Assembly (NCBI GenBank): GCA_017617035.1
Contig: JAFZWV010000019.1
Coordinates: 1 to 39,264, forward strand
Origin: Bacteroidales bacterium
Lineage (GTDB): Bacteria > Bacteroidota > Bacteroidia > Bacteroidales > UBA932
DNA length: 39,264 bases
Direction: 5' to 3'
The notes under the pieces are model-generated. The model was not told the origin of the DNA. It searched no databases and saw only the letters and a list, made by a program, of their open reading frames with translations. A program made the position numbers and the translations under genes. Numbering within the stretch: the first letter of the stretch is position 1; every line of letters starts with the position of its first letter. This document shows, one piece after another, positions 7,234 to 16,422 of the stretch.

Positions 7234-8307
7234 TTAATGAGGGAGCTCGGAGATGATGATTGCGGAGGTGACGATGCGCTCGGCGCCGTCGGATGGGTTG
7301 TTCAGAATCTTTCCATCAGATCCTACTATGCAGGAAGATCCGCCGCCGTCGAAGTTGAGGGCGTCGACGCAGCCGAGAGCGCGAAGTTTCGCGGCGAGTT
7401 CGGCGAGGGTGTAGCCTTTACTGCCGCCCGAGCCGCGGCCGTCGCAGACGAGCAGTATAAGTTTACCGTCTGCCGTGATTCCGGCACCGGTGCGGGGATG
7501 CCGCCCGAATGCAGCCGTACCTCCGGCGTTGAGGCATTCGCCCCAATATGCATCAGTAGATATATCCACTCCATTTTTCAGGAGGCGCGGGCCGCCGCCC
7601 ATGGCCTCCTGCGGCTTCCACTCGAAAGCGCCTTCGCAGTAGTCGGCGGTCGGCGGCTCGCTCATAAATGTCTTCGTCTTTTCGTTGTTGTCCAACCAGG
7701 AGGGGAAAGCGGTGTGACCTTTGAATGCCGGTCTGGTGCAATATGCCCACTGTATTTCGAAATGACCGTCTTCCATCAGACCTATCGCGGATCGCACAGG
7801 ATAAATAGTACATTCGGCGTTCTCGTCATTGGGCCAGTTGAAGGCGCGGAAAGCCGAAACGGTAAAATCTCCCAGATGTGCGACAAGGCTGACTGAAGTA
7901 GAGCCGGCGAAGTATCCGCCGTTAGTCGCCAGACATGCCTTTCCCAATGAAGTGTCGAAATCTGCGAAAAATGCGGTCGGACCTTTCTTTCTCAGAGACC
8001 TGATACAATTGAACTTCAGATTGGGATTCTCCTTAAAATCAAGAGTTGCGACAAAACCGCTGCACTTGTTCCCGTCGGAGAAGGTCTCGGTGAAGGGCTC
8101 CACAGTCATTCCTACAGGATATCCGTTCACCCAACTCCAGTCACGCTCCGGCTCCGGAGGAGTCTGCTGGGTGGTGTCCGCGGGTTGAGTCTGAGTCGTA
8201 TCGACGGGCTCTTCAGGAGTCTGAGGACCCTGATGAGTCTGCGGAGTACAGGCGAAAGCCGCGAAAACGGCCGCTGCCGCGATAGCTATCAAATTGTTAC
8301 GGAACAT
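7234..8307 (-). CDS. Phosphodiester glycosidase (NAGPA/DUF2233-type) lipoprotein
   Basis: The family includes the uncovering enzyme that removes GlcNAc from GlcNAc-1-phospho-mannose, so this one probably hydrolyses sugar-1-phosphodiester bonds. Motifs seen are CLATNGGYF, AMGGGPRLLKNG, GRHPRTGAGI, LILLVCDGRG and NFDGGGSS (about 318-325), followed by NPSDGAERIV. The start used is the ATG at 8307, giving MFRNNLIAIAAAAVFAAFAC, a good lipoprotein signal (Cys20). An upstream ATG at 8334 would add nine residues before it. A Pro/Thr/Gln-rich linker follows the lipobox. It is divergent from susC with a palindromic element in the shared promoter region. Length of about 357 residues is normal for a secreted single-domain member. 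Confidence 0.88.
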   Translation of the reverse strand: MFRNNLIAIAAAAVFAAFACTPQTHQGPQTPEEPVDTTQTQPADTTQQTPPEPERDWSWVNGYPVGMTVEPFTETFSDGNKCSGFVATLDFKENPNLKFNCIRSLRKKGPTAFFADFDTSLGKACLATNGGYFAGSTSVSLVAHLGDFTVSAFRAFNWPNDENAECTIYPVRSAIGLMEDGHFEIQWAYCTRPAFKGHTAFPSWLDNNEKTKTFMSEPPTADYCEGAFEWKPQEAMGGGPRLLKNGVDISTDAYWGECLNAGGTAAFGRHPRTGAGITADGKLILLVCDGRGSGGSKGYTLAELAAKLRALGCVDALNFDGGGSSCIVGSDGKILNNPSDGAERIVTSAIIISELPH

Positions 8308-8344
8308 CGTCAAATACTGGTTATTAGTAACCACAAAGATAGCA

Positions 8345-8388
8345 TTTTTCGACTACTCCCCGTAATCGAGGGGGGAGAAGTCGAAAAA
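8345..8388. repeat. Palindromic element copy 2, between the phosphodiester glycosidase gene and susC
   Basis: Arms TTTTTCGACTACTCCCC (8345-8361) and 8372-8388 pair at 16 of 17 positions around a 10-base loop. Nearly the same arms occur at 22519-22562. It lies in the divergent promoter region and could act as a transcription barrier or mRNA 5' structure. Confidence 0.8.
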
Positions 8389-8435
8389 TCCAAGATTTTT
8401 CGTAATTTTACGTCACTAACGCTAATTGATAACCA

Positions 8436-11400
8436 ATGACCAAAACTAAACGCTTGAGATTCAAGCTTCCGGTTGCGGTTCTGACCTTGCTGTTAGTGGC
8501 CTCTCAGGCATTTGCTCAGACGCAAGTGACGGGAAAGGTGCGAAGCGAAGCAGGCCCTGAACCGGGAGTAATAGTCTTCGTGAAAGGTAATGCCGGCAGC
8601 GGAACTATGACAGACGCCGACGGCTCCTATTTCATCACGGTTAAGGGCCCGGGCGACATCCTGGTCTTCAGCCTCATGGGCTATAAAGAACAGGAAGTCA
8701 AAGTGGGCAATCGTACTAAGATCGATGTCCTGCTCGAAGAAGACGAAAACATCCTCCAGGAGGTTCTCGTCGTGGGTTACGGAACTCAGAAAAAGGAATT
8801 CGTCGTGGGTTCCGTCTCGCAGGTTAACAGCAAGGACCTCCTCAAAGCCCCGAATACTAACGTCAGCACGATGCTCACCGGCCGCCTCGCCGGCGTGACC
8901 GCCGTGCAGACCACTGGTATCCCTGGCGGCGACGCGGCCAGCCTGCTCGTGCGAGGAACCTCGACCTTCAACGACTCGTCACCTCTTGTTTTGGTCGACG
9001 GCGTCGAGCGCTCGATGACCTACCTCAACCCGAACGATATCGAGACTGTCTCCATCCTCAAGGATGCCGCGACAGCCGCTATCTACGGTGTGCGAGGCGC
9101 CAACGGCGTTATCCTCGTCACGACCAAGAGCGGCTCCCGCGGCAAGGCCCAGATAGTCTACGACGGCTCGGTATCCTTCGATACGAACACCGTCATCCCC
9201 GACCTTCTGACTGCAGACGAATACATCTACTGGCACAACAAGGCTCGCGAGATGGATAACCAGACCCCGTTCTGGACTCCGGAGCGCATCCAGAGCCTTA
9301 AGGATCGCGGCCTCTATGCCGAGACCGACAACTGGGCACTCATCTACAACGACTACGGTCTTACAAAGCAGCACAACCTATCGGCCAGCGGCGGAACAGA
9401 CAAATTCCGTTACTTCACCTCGGTCGGTTACATGAACCAGCATGGTATCCTGAAGAATACCTCGATGGAGCGCTACAACATCCGCGCAAACATCGATGCC
9501 CAGCTCAGCAAAGGCCTTCACTACAATGTTAATATGTCGGCCGCCAACACCGACAGGCTGTGGCCGGGCCTCAGCATGCGCTCCAGCAGCGGCACATGGC
9601 AGGGCGAGTTCTCGCCGCTGCGTCAGGCATGCTATGCAATCCCTATCCTTGCAACAGAGTATAACGGCCTGCCTCTCGGATACACCAACGGAACTTATAC
9701 CTACACTCCTCTAGCCGCCCTCGAAACCGGTTTTCAGAGTGAGAAGAGGTGGATGGGAGAAATCAGGTCGAACCTCGAATACGACTTCACTGCCCTTGAC
9801 CTGGAGATTCTGAAAGGCCTCAAGGCTGGAGTCAACCTTGCATACAACTTCGACTACACCCTCAACCGCAATTACCTGGAGAGCTTCCAGCTTTACTCCT
9901 ACAGCGCCACTACCGATCAGGTGGACCAGAAGACGTCGCTGGGAATCGGCGAAAACAACTTCAACAAGTCCCATTCGATAGGCTACAACATGACCATCCG
10001 CCCGCAGGTCACCTATAACCACGACTTCGGAAAGAACCATGTTTCCGCGCTGTTCTTTATGGAGCGCTATACTTACCATGGTGACACGATTACCGGTTAC
10101 AAGACCGGCTTTGCCGAAGGATCGCCTATCGACCTTAACCATGGCGAGAAGTTCCCTTCGACCGCAGCATCAGGCGGCTACAGCAATTCCGGCCGTTTCG
10201 GAGCGGCTGGGCGCATCAGCTACGCTTACGACAAGAAGTATCTTGCCGAGGCTACGCTTCGCGCCGACGCCTCCTACAAATTCGACCCGGAACACCGCTG
10301 GGGCTACTTCCCCTCACTGGCCCTCGGTTGGGTGCTCACCGAAGAAGATTGGATGAAAGACATTCAGTTCCTCAACTTCTTCAAGCTCCGCGCCTCCGCC
10401 GGTATTCTCGGCCGCGACGATACTGAAGCATATCTATACATGCAGACCTACAGGTCGACCTCGCCAAGCATTACCCATTACATCAACGGCTCGCCGACCT
10501 CGATCTACTACACCTCCAACTACGTCTACAACGACCTGACATGGTCGCGCACCAACACATACAACGTGGGCTTTGAGTCCAAGGCCTTCGGCAACAGGCT
10601 TTCGGTCGAACTCGACGTCTTCTACAAACTTACCTCGCGCATCCTCGAGTATGACGACACCGGTTTCTACGCCCCGTCGCTGGGTGGCAACAACCCCGTA
10701 TGGATGAACACCGGTAAAGTAGACAACCGTGGCTTCGATATGACCGTCAGTTGGGGTGACGCCTTCGCCAACGGCTGGAGCTACACGGTGACCGGCATCA
10801 TCGGCTGGTCGCGCAACAGGCTCATTTCCAGGCGCCTGTCCGACTCCTACCCTTCGTACCGCGCGCAGCTCGGCCAGCCTATGGGTTCGTACTACGGCTT
10901 CCATGCCCTCGGCCTCTTCCAGACCCAGGAAGAAGTCGATCAGTATCCCCAGGCCCCTACCGGCTGGGCTGAGGTCGGAGCGATCAAGTATCAGGACGTC
11001 AACGGCGACGGCAAGATCAGCTCGACCGAAGACTTTGTGAAGATAGGCCGCTCCAGTACCCCGGAGATGACCTTCTCGATGAACTTCGACGTCGCTTACA
11101 AACGCCTCTCGCTCAGCGTCCTCATGCAGGGCGCGACCCTTTGCGATTACGTCCTCTGCGGTACATGGTCCAACGGCAACATGGACAACACTATGTACAC
11201 CCGCGCCTTCTACGGCGGCGGCAACACCCTCCGCTATCTGGTCGAAGACGCATGGACACCCGAACACACCAACGCGCATTATCCCAGACTCTCGTCTAGC
11301 ACCAACGCCAACAACGCATGGCTCTCCGACTGGTGGGTGCGCGACGGTTCCTACCTCCGCGTGAAGAACGCACAGCTGGCCTACGACTTCCCGTCGAAGT

Positions 11401-11564
11401 GGTTCGAAAAGACTCCTGTTTCCAGCTGCCGCATCTTCGTCGCAGGAACCAACCTTCTCACTTTCTCGTCGTTCAAGTACATTGACCCTGAGAATCCAGG
11501 TATCAACAACGGATACTATCCTCAGCAGAGGACTGTAAGTTTCGGCGCTAAAGTCACATTCTAA
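8436..11564 (+). CDS. SusC/RagA-family TonB-dependent outer-membrane transporter
   Basis: A 1042-residue protein that imports oligosaccharides or similar ligands through the outer membrane, powered by TonB-ExbBD and working with the SusD lipoprotein encoded next. The signal peptide ends at QAFAQ. A carboxypeptidase-regulatory-like domain (about 30-112) is followed by the SusC signature QEVLVVGYGTQKK, a plug domain with LVLVDGVERS and AAIYGVRGANGVILVTTKSG, and a long beta-barrel ending in a C-terminal aromatic strand (FGAKVTF). There is no STN signalling domain before the plug, so control by a partner anti-sigma factor is unlikely. No ECF, HTCS or SusR-type regulator is near, so the regulator is unknown. 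susD starts 1 base after the stop. Confidence 0.95.
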   Translation: MTKTKRLRFKLPVAVLTLLLVASQAFAQTQVTGKVRSEAGPEPGVIVFVKGNAGSGTMTDADGSYFITVKGPGDILVFSLMGYKEQEVKVGNRTKIDVLLEEDENILQEVLVVGYGTQKKEFVVGSVSQVNSKDLLKAPNTNVSTMLTGRLAGVTAVQTTGIPGGDAASLLVRGTSTFNDSSPLVLVDGVERSMTYLNPNDIETVSILKDAATAAIYGVRGANGVILVTTKSGSRGKAQIVYDGSVSFDTNTVIPDLLTADEYIYWHNKAREMDNQTPFWTPERIQSLKDRGLYAETDNWALIYNDYGLTKQHNLSASGGTDKFRYFTSVGYMNQHGILKNTSMERYNIRANIDAQLSKGLHYNVNMSAANTDRLWPGLSMRSSSGTWQGEFSPLRQACYAIPILATEYNGLPLGYTNGTYTYTPLAALETGFQSEKRWMGEIRSNLEYDFTALDLEILKGLKAGVNLAYNFDYTLNRNYLESFQLYSYSATTDQVDQKTSLGIGENNFNKSHSIGYNMTIRPQVTYNHDFGKNHVSALFFMERYTYHGDTITGYKTGFAEGSPIDLNHGEKFPSTAASGGYSNSGRFGAAGRISYAYDKKYLAEATLRADASYKFDPEHRWGYFPSLALGWVLTEEDWMKDIQFLNFFKLRASAGILGRDDTEAYLYMQTYRSTSPSITHYINGSPTSIYYTSNYVYNDLTWSRTNTYNVGFESKAFGNRLSVELDVFYKLTSRILEYDDTGFYAPSLGGNNPVWMNTGKVDNRGFDMTVSWGDAFANGWSYTVTGIIGWSRNRLISRRLSDSYPSYRAQLGQPMGSYYGFHALGLFQTQEEVDQYPQAPTGWAEVGAIKYQDVNGDGKISSTEDFVKIGRSSTPEMTFSMNFDVAYKRLSLSVLMQGATLCDYVLCGTWSNGNMDNTMYTRAFYGGGNTLRYLVEDAWTPEHTNAHYPRLSSSTNANNAWLSDWWVRDGSYLRVKNAQLAYDFPSKWFEKTPVSSCRIFVAGTNLLTFSSFKYIDPENPGINNGYYPQQRTVSFGAKVTF

Positions 11565-11565
11565 G

Positions 11566-13233
11566 ATGAAAAGATTATTTGCAATTATAGCAGCGGCACT
11601 CGCGCTCAGCGCCTGTTCAGACTGGATCGACGACGCACTTGATATAGATCCCTCCGATCGTTACTCTGTAGCTACCGTATGGTCCAGCGCAAACAGTGCA
11701 GATCAGTATCTGCTCGGCCTGTACAACTACATGAAGGAGACCAACGGAACGGTCGGTGGCGACAGCAATATGGCTATCTTCTGGGATGCTTACTCGGACC
11801 TTATCAAGTCCAACTCCTGGAACCAGTACAACCATCCTTACAACACCGCCTTCCTACAGGGAACCTTCCCCAACACATATGCGGGCGTCTTTGAGACATG
11901 GAGTGATTCATACACCAGAATCCGCAGGTGCAACGAGTTCCTGCGCGACGCTCCGGTCTACGGCCCCAGAATAAGCGATGATTATGCGACTACACGCTCC
12001 GCTGAAATGCGCTGCGTCCGTGCGTACATCTACCTCCGTCTGATGAAGATCTACGGTAAGTGCATAATCCGCGACAAAGTCGACGGTCCGGCCGAGAATG
12101 ACAAGGCTCTCGCCAGCCCCGACGAAGTATGGGACTTCATTGAAGATGACCTCCGCTATGCCGGTAGCAATATCAGGAAGAACCAGCCTCGCGGGCGCAT
12201 CACGCGCGCCTACGCCTGGGGTCTCCTTTCCAGCGCGGCCCTCTATGCCCAGCGTTGGGACCTTGCCATCGAGGCCGCAGACTCCTGCGAGGCCTATGGC
12301 GGAACTCTCGATCCCAGCTACGCCAACATTTTCGCGGACATCGACAGCCCCGAGCACCTGCTGACTTTCGAGTTTATGCAGAATAAGCTCACGCACAGGG
12401 CCGACGTCTTCTTCCGTCCGCTCGGCGACGGTGCCCAGGGCGGAAAGCACCCCGGAGCCAACGTCTACGCGGTGTTCGGCCCGACTTCGGAGCTGGTCGA
12501 CTCCTACGAGATGGCCGACGGTACGCCGTTCAGTTGGGAGACCCACGGCGCCGACCCGTACACCGGCCGCGAGGAGCGCTTCTACGCCAGCATCCTTTAC
12601 AACGGTGCGCCTTGGGAGGGTAGGACGATTGAGACCTTCGTCAGCGCGGACACTACCGTGTTCAAGGACGGCCTCGACAAGATTGTGGAGTTCAACATCT
12701 CCGGAGCCGCCGGTTCCACGGTCACTGGCTACTACCTCCGCAAGTTCATAACCGAGAACCAGACCGGCTGGGAGAAGTACGGCAGCGACCATTTCGGCAT
12801 CTCGATGCGCTTCGCCGAGGTTGTACTCAACAAGGCCGAGGCCTACGCCCAGAAGGGCGACTTCGTCAACGCCTACCTGCAGCTCAACCGCATCCGCGGC
12901 AGGGTCCACCTCCCCGAGAAGAACGGAGCTGACCTCGCTACGGCCATGGCCGACATCAAGCATGAGCGCATGGTCGAGCTCGCGGGCGAAGGCCAGCGTT
13001 TCTGGGACCTCAGGCGCTGGAAGGACGCGGTCGATGTGATCAACGAAAAGAATTTCCACGGCTGCAAGATCACCAAGAAAACGGACGGAACCCTGACTTA
13101 CGAGCAGGTAAGTTGCGACGGCACCGGGAAGATCCACACCTTCCTTGAAAGCTACTATGCCTTCGCCCTGCCGCTGACAGAGATCAACAATAACAAAGCA
13201 ATCAGCCAGTCGGACCAGAATCCGGGATGGTAA
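11566..13233 (+). CDS. SusD/RagB-family substrate-binding lipoprotein
   Basis: A 555-residue surface lipoprotein that caps the SusC barrel and binds the ligand. The signal MKRLFAIIAAALALSAC gives lipidation at Cys17. Typical features are RIRRCNEFL, MRCVRAYIYLRLMKIYG, RITRAYAWGLLSSAALYAQ (TPR-like helices), then RFAEVVLNKAEAYAQ, LNRIRGRV, IKHERMVELAGEGQRFWDLRRW and the final NPGW. All SusD landmarks and the normal length are present. Its tight spacing after susC is the canonical pair. The ligand cannot be told from sequence. Confidence 0.95.
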   Translation: MKRLFAIIAAALALSACSDWIDDALDIDPSDRYSVATVWSSANSADQYLLGLYNYMKETNGTVGGDSNMAIFWDAYSDLIKSNSWNQYNHPYNTAFLQGTFPNTYAGVFETWSDSYTRIRRCNEFLRDAPVYGPRISDDYATTRSAEMRCVRAYIYLRLMKIYGKCIIRDKVDGPAENDKALASPDEVWDFIEDDLRYAGSNIRKNQPRGRITRAYAWGLLSSAALYAQRWDLAIEAADSCEAYGGTLDPSYANIFADIDSPEHLLTFEFMQNKLTHRADVFFRPLGDGAQGGKHPGANVYAVFGPTSELVDSYEMADGTPFSWETHGADPYTGREERFYASILYNGAPWEGRTIETFVSADTTVFKDGLDKIVEFNISGAAGSTVTGYYLRKFITENQTGWEKYGSDHFGISMRFAEVVLNKAEAYAQKGDFVNAYLQLNRIRGRVHLPEKNGADLATAMADIKHERMVELAGEGQRFWDLRRWKDAVDVINEKNFHGCKITKKTDGTLTYEQVSCDGTGKIHTFLESYYAFALPLTEINNNKAISQSDQNPGW

Positions 13234-13246
13234 AAAAGGAAGAAGT

Positions 13247-13675
13247 ATGAAAAGGATATTCAGCATAATTGCTATTGCGGCGCTTGCCCTTGGGGCGAAC
13301 TCCTGCGCCAAGCCCGACGCCGATTTTGTCCACGACGACGCTTCCATCAGCGCCATCTACATCTGTACTACCCAGAAAGATGTGACCGGAAAGGAGAAGC
13401 CGATAAGCTTCGCCGGAGTGATAGACCAGGATTCCGGCAATATCGTTTTTACGGTTTCCAAGGATAAGCGTAAGGATATCGACCTGGATGCCGTCAAAAT
13501 CAGGGCGAACATCGGTTTCGACGCATATGTAAAAGTTACCCGCGAGGGAGGAAAAGATGTGGACCGCACCCTCTACGGAATCCACGATATTACCGATGTG
13601 ATAGACCTGACCGTCACGGCTAAAATGACCGGAACGACTAAGGATTATCACCTCTATGCAAAGATTGAAAAATAA
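13247..13675 (+). CDS. Small lipoprotein of the susCD operon, unknown function
   Basis: A 142-residue protein with signal MKRIFSIIAIAALALGANSC (Cys20). The mature part is a single predicted beta-rich domain (SAIYICTTQK...ISFAGVIDQDSGNIVFTVSKD) without catalytic motifs. Its ISFAGVIDQDSGNIVFTV pattern is like the N-terminal part of the next protein (TINAFIDPVDKTVEIT), so it may be a free-standing DUF5018-type Ig-like domain. It starts 13 bases after susD and probably is an accessory glycan-binding surface lipoprotein (inference from position). Confidence 0.7.
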   Translation: MKRIFSIIAIAALALGANSCAKPDADFVHDDASISAIYICTTQKDVTGKEKPISFAGVIDQDSGNIVFTVSKDKRKDIDLDAVKIRANIGFDAYVKVTREGGKDVDRTLYGIHDITDVIDLTVTAKMTGTTKDYHLYAKIEK

Positions 13676-13696
13676 CCGCTTAATACTTTTAACACG

Positions 13697-15214
13697 ATGA
13701 AAACATCAAGATTTTTCTTTGCGGCGCTCGCGGCAATTGCAGCGCTCGCAAGTTGTGATCCCGAGACCCAACCCGAGGATCAGAAACCGGTTGAGGAGCC
13801 GAAGAGCAATGAGTGTAAACTCTCCGAGTTCGTAGTAACTGCAGGAACAGAGACCATCAACGCTTTTATCGACCCCGTCGACAAGACTGTTGAAATTACT
13901 TATTTCGCCTATCAGTTCGAGGCTCTCAAGGCAGCTACCGCAGTCGCGACTATCTCTGAGAAGGCTACCATCAGCCCCGACCCCGCTACCGCTATCGACT
14001 ATACCGTCGAGGGTGGAGTTGAGTTTACCGTAACCGCAGAGGATGGAGAGACAAAGGCCGTCTATAAGGCCTTCATCGCTCTTGCCGAGATTAAGGAAGC
14101 CTGCACAATGAAATGGGAGAAGACCTTTGGTGAGCTCAGCAATCTTGGAGCAAAACCGAACTTCGATTGCGGTATTGGCTTCTGCGACATCGACAAGTTC
14201 GCTTATGCAGACCTTCAGGTATTCAACCTTGAGGGCACTAAACTCGGAACTCTCAATGTTGAGGGTATCCCTGGCCTCCTTGTCTATGGTGACGGCGCAG
14301 TCAAGGCTACGAATCAGCTCGCAGCTGTGACCAACGATGTCAACGGTGTTCTCGTAGCTATCATCAGCTATGAGGGAAAACATGCCGACGAGTCAATGGG
14401 CATTATGACCGAAGTTTACGGATGGCTTGATGGCTGGGACAAGAAACCGACCAAGATCTACGGACCCGTAGAGTATCAGTGTATGTACATGTCGGTAGCA
14501 GGCGACGTGAAGGGCGACTTCGTCCTGAATTTCCGTACCGGTGTTTCCGCCCCTCCTCAGATGCATCATGTCCTCGTCTATAAGGGAGGCAAGTACTTTA
14601 AGGATGATGGCAGCCCGGCATGTACCTGGTACGGTCCTATGATCCCGCACCCTTGCAACGACGGTTGCTGGGGCCAGATGCTCTCATTCTTCAGCGGCAA
14701 TCCTGAGGATGGCTTCGTTTGCTGGGATTCGCTCGCGGCAGCAGAGTATGGCGAGTCAGGCAACGCTTCCGCCGCATTCTATGTCTACGACGAAGGCCTT
14801 ACCGCCTTCATGGCAGGCTCTTACGACGAGGTCGCCCTTACCGGTAATGTCCACTGGGGCGAGCCTTGGGGGGTCCAGGGTCAGCGTTTCAGCTATGGAA
14901 ACTACTCGACCGGCCATGTACGCGCATTCATCTACAACGGACAGAAGTACATAGTTGCATGCTCCAGCTCATGGCCTTGCAACTGGATCACCGTCCAGAA
15001 GGCAAACAACCTCGTAGAGGATGACCTTGACACCGACGAGGTCGACGAATCACTGGTCAACTACCTGATGATCTCCGACCAGATCGACGGTGCCGCATCC
15101 TGCGCTCCTTGCAGCGCCTACGTGCTTGACCCTGCGACCCGCACCGGCCACATCGTAGTCGCCGCCCAGAGCGCCAAGGTGCGTCTCTACGACATCACTA
15201 CCGAAATTCTCTAA
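13697..15214 (+). CDS. DUF5018-like lipoprotein, probable surface glycan-binding protein
   Basis: A 505-residue lipoprotein with signal MKTSRFFFAALAAIAALASC (Cys20) and an acidic/Pro linker. Residues about 38-135 contain an Ig-like domain of DUF5018 type (KLSEFVVTAGTETINAFID). The rest (about 140-505) has repeated YGDGAVKATNQL..., YNGQKYIVACSSS and VLDPATRTGHIVVAAQ segments, as in a beta-propeller. It is rich in Cys and Trp (CNDGCWGQM, SSWPCNW, SCAPCSAY), possibly disulphide-bonded at the surface. In its position after susCD it most likely plays the SusE/SusF-type binding role. Enzyme residues are not evident. Confidence 0.75.
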   Translation: MKTSRFFFAALAAIAALASCDPETQPEDQKPVEEPKSNECKLSEFVVTAGTETINAFIDPVDKTVEITYFAYQFEALKAATAVATISEKATISPDPATAIDYTVEGGVEFTVTAEDGETKAVYKAFIALAEIKEACTMKWEKTFGELSNLGAKPNFDCGIGFCDIDKFAYADLQVFNLEGTKLGTLNVEGIPGLLVYGDGAVKATNQLAAVTNDVNGVLVAIISYEGKHADESMGIMTEVYGWLDGWDKKPTKIYGPVEYQCMYMSVAGDVKGDFVLNFRTGVSAPPQMHHVLVYKGGKYFKDDGSPACTWYGPMIPHPCNDGCWGQMLSFFSGNPEDGFVCWDSLAAAEYGESGNASAAFYVYDEGLTAFMAGSYDEVALTGNVHWGEPWGVQGQRFSYGNYSTGHVRAFIYNGQKYIVACSSSWPCNWITVQKANNLVEDDLDTDEVDESLVNYLMISDQIDGAASCAPCSAYVLDPATRTGHIVVAAQSAKVRLYDITTEIL

Positions 15215-15217
15215 TCG

Positions 15218-16420
15218 ATGAGATTTCTCCACGCGCTGCGCTTGGTCGAAATGACAGCGCTCGCCGCATTGTTTGTGGCTTCCTGCGCCCAGTCGGGCGC
15301 AGAGAAGCCCAAATATATGTGGATGGCCATCGACAACCATGCCCGGTTGTCGAGTCGGGACTCCGTCGTTTACTACCTCGATAAATGCAAGGACACCGGT
15401 TTCAACTGGGCTGTCCTTGATGTTCGCGGTTGCGACGGAATCCTGTACCTCGACAATGTCAACATGTTTATCGAGGAGGCCCACAAGCGCGACATGAAAG
15501 TATCGATCGCCGCGACTATCTTCCCGGCCGGTTCGCCTTACTGGCATCGTGGCCTGGTCTACGACGATCCAGCCATCAGCAGGCTTACCTGTCTGATGTA
15601 TACTCCGGATGGCTTCAAGAAGATTGAAGACATGCCGGGTGAAGTTGCCGCTTTCCTCAATCCGCTCCTTCCCCAGTCGCAGGAGATAGCGATGAACAAC
15701 ATCAAGCGGATCTTCGCCAGCTGCGATCTAGACGGTTTCGCTCTCGATTACTGCCGTTTTCCGAGCGCACAGGCCGATTTCTCGCCCGAGACCCGTAAGG
15801 CCTTCGAAAAGTACGTCGGCGAACCTTTGGAGCGCTGGCCGGAAGACGTGTTCAGCTATGATGATGCGGGCCGTCGTGTACCCGGGAAGTACTACAAGCA
15901 GTGGTGGAAGTTCCGCTCGCAGATTATCACCGACTTTGTTGCAAAAGTCAAGGCCTGGAAAGACGAGAACTACCCTAAGGTAGAGCTTGAGTACTGGGCC
16001 GGAAGCTGGCTCCATGCCCTTTACGGCAACGGCCAGAACTGGGCCTCGAAAAAGGCCGACTACTGGAAGGCCTATGACTGGGCAGCCCCCGATTACGGCG
16101 AGACCGGCATGGCCGAAGAGCTCGACGTGTTCATGACGGGCGCCTACCTCGAAAGGGTGTGGGGCCTGGATGACCTCGAATCCATGGAGTACGCGATGAT
16201 GCGCTCCAACCGCGACGTCGCCGGAGTTTGCAAGATGGTCGGCTCGTTCCAGATTTGCAATCCCATCGACCTGGCCGATGCGGCCTATGTCTGCCTGACC
16301 CAGTCCGACGGCATGATGGTCTTCGACATGTGCCACACCTTCGGCAAACCTCAGGCATGGGATGACCTCAAGCGAGGAATTCAGCGCGCGGAGGCCTGTC
16401 CCGAAGGAAGAAAGAAATAG
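15218..16420 (+). CDS. GHL10-like (DUF187-type) putative glycoside hydrolase lipoprotein, start inside a repeat
   Basis: A 400-residue lipoprotein with a barrel like family GHL10. It opens with KYMWMAIDNHARL and has FNWAVLDVRGCDG and the acidic motif DGFALDYCRF (D172, D177), typical of a catalytic Asp at a barrel strand end. Later come ELEYWAGSW, NGQNWAS and LTQSDGMMVFDM. It is a paralogue of the next gene over its full length. The first 13 codons are exactly a copy of the dispersed repeat at 15220-15256, giving MRFLHALRLVEMT before the hydrophobic core LAALFVASC. An internal ATG at 15251 would give a signal with no positive charge, so the upstream start is preferred. It follows the DUF5018-like gene by 3 bases. 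The substrate is unknown. Confidence 0.78.
   Translation: MRFLHALRLVEMTALAALFVASCAQSGAEKPKYMWMAIDNHARLSSRDSVVYYLDKCKDTGFNWAVLDVRGCDGILYLDNVNMFIEEAHKRDMKVSIAATIFPAGSPYWHRGLVYDDPAISRLTCLMYTPDGFKKIEDMPGEVAAFLNPLLPQSQEIAMNNIKRIFASCDLDGFALDYCRFPSAQADFSPETRKAFEKYVGEPLERWPEDVFSYDDAGRRVPGKYYKQWWKFRSQIITDFVAKVKAWKDENYPKVELEYWAGSWLHALYGNGQNWASKKADYWKAYDWAAPDYGETGMAEELDVFMTGAYLERVWGLDDLESMEYAMMRSNRDVAGVCKMVGSFQICNPIDLADAAYVCLTQSDGMMVFDMCHTFGKPQAWDDLKRGIQRAEACPEGRKK
15220..15256 (-). repeat. REP-like repeat, copy 1, encoding a lipoprotein N-terminus
   Basis: Reading the minus strand, the copy begins TGTCATTTCGACCAAGCGCA and ends in GAGAAATCTC. It differs in only a base or two from the second units at 22260-22296 and 35917-35953. 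It lies wholly within the coding region of the GHL10-like gene, from its second codon on. Confidence 0.85.
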
Positions 16421-16422
16421 AT

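Noticed and set aside
11908-13356. Long minus-strand frame of 482 codons opposite susD
   Set aside because: It lies opposite a clear SusD gene whose GC-rich third positions suppress stops on the other strand. Its translation has no recognisable domain.
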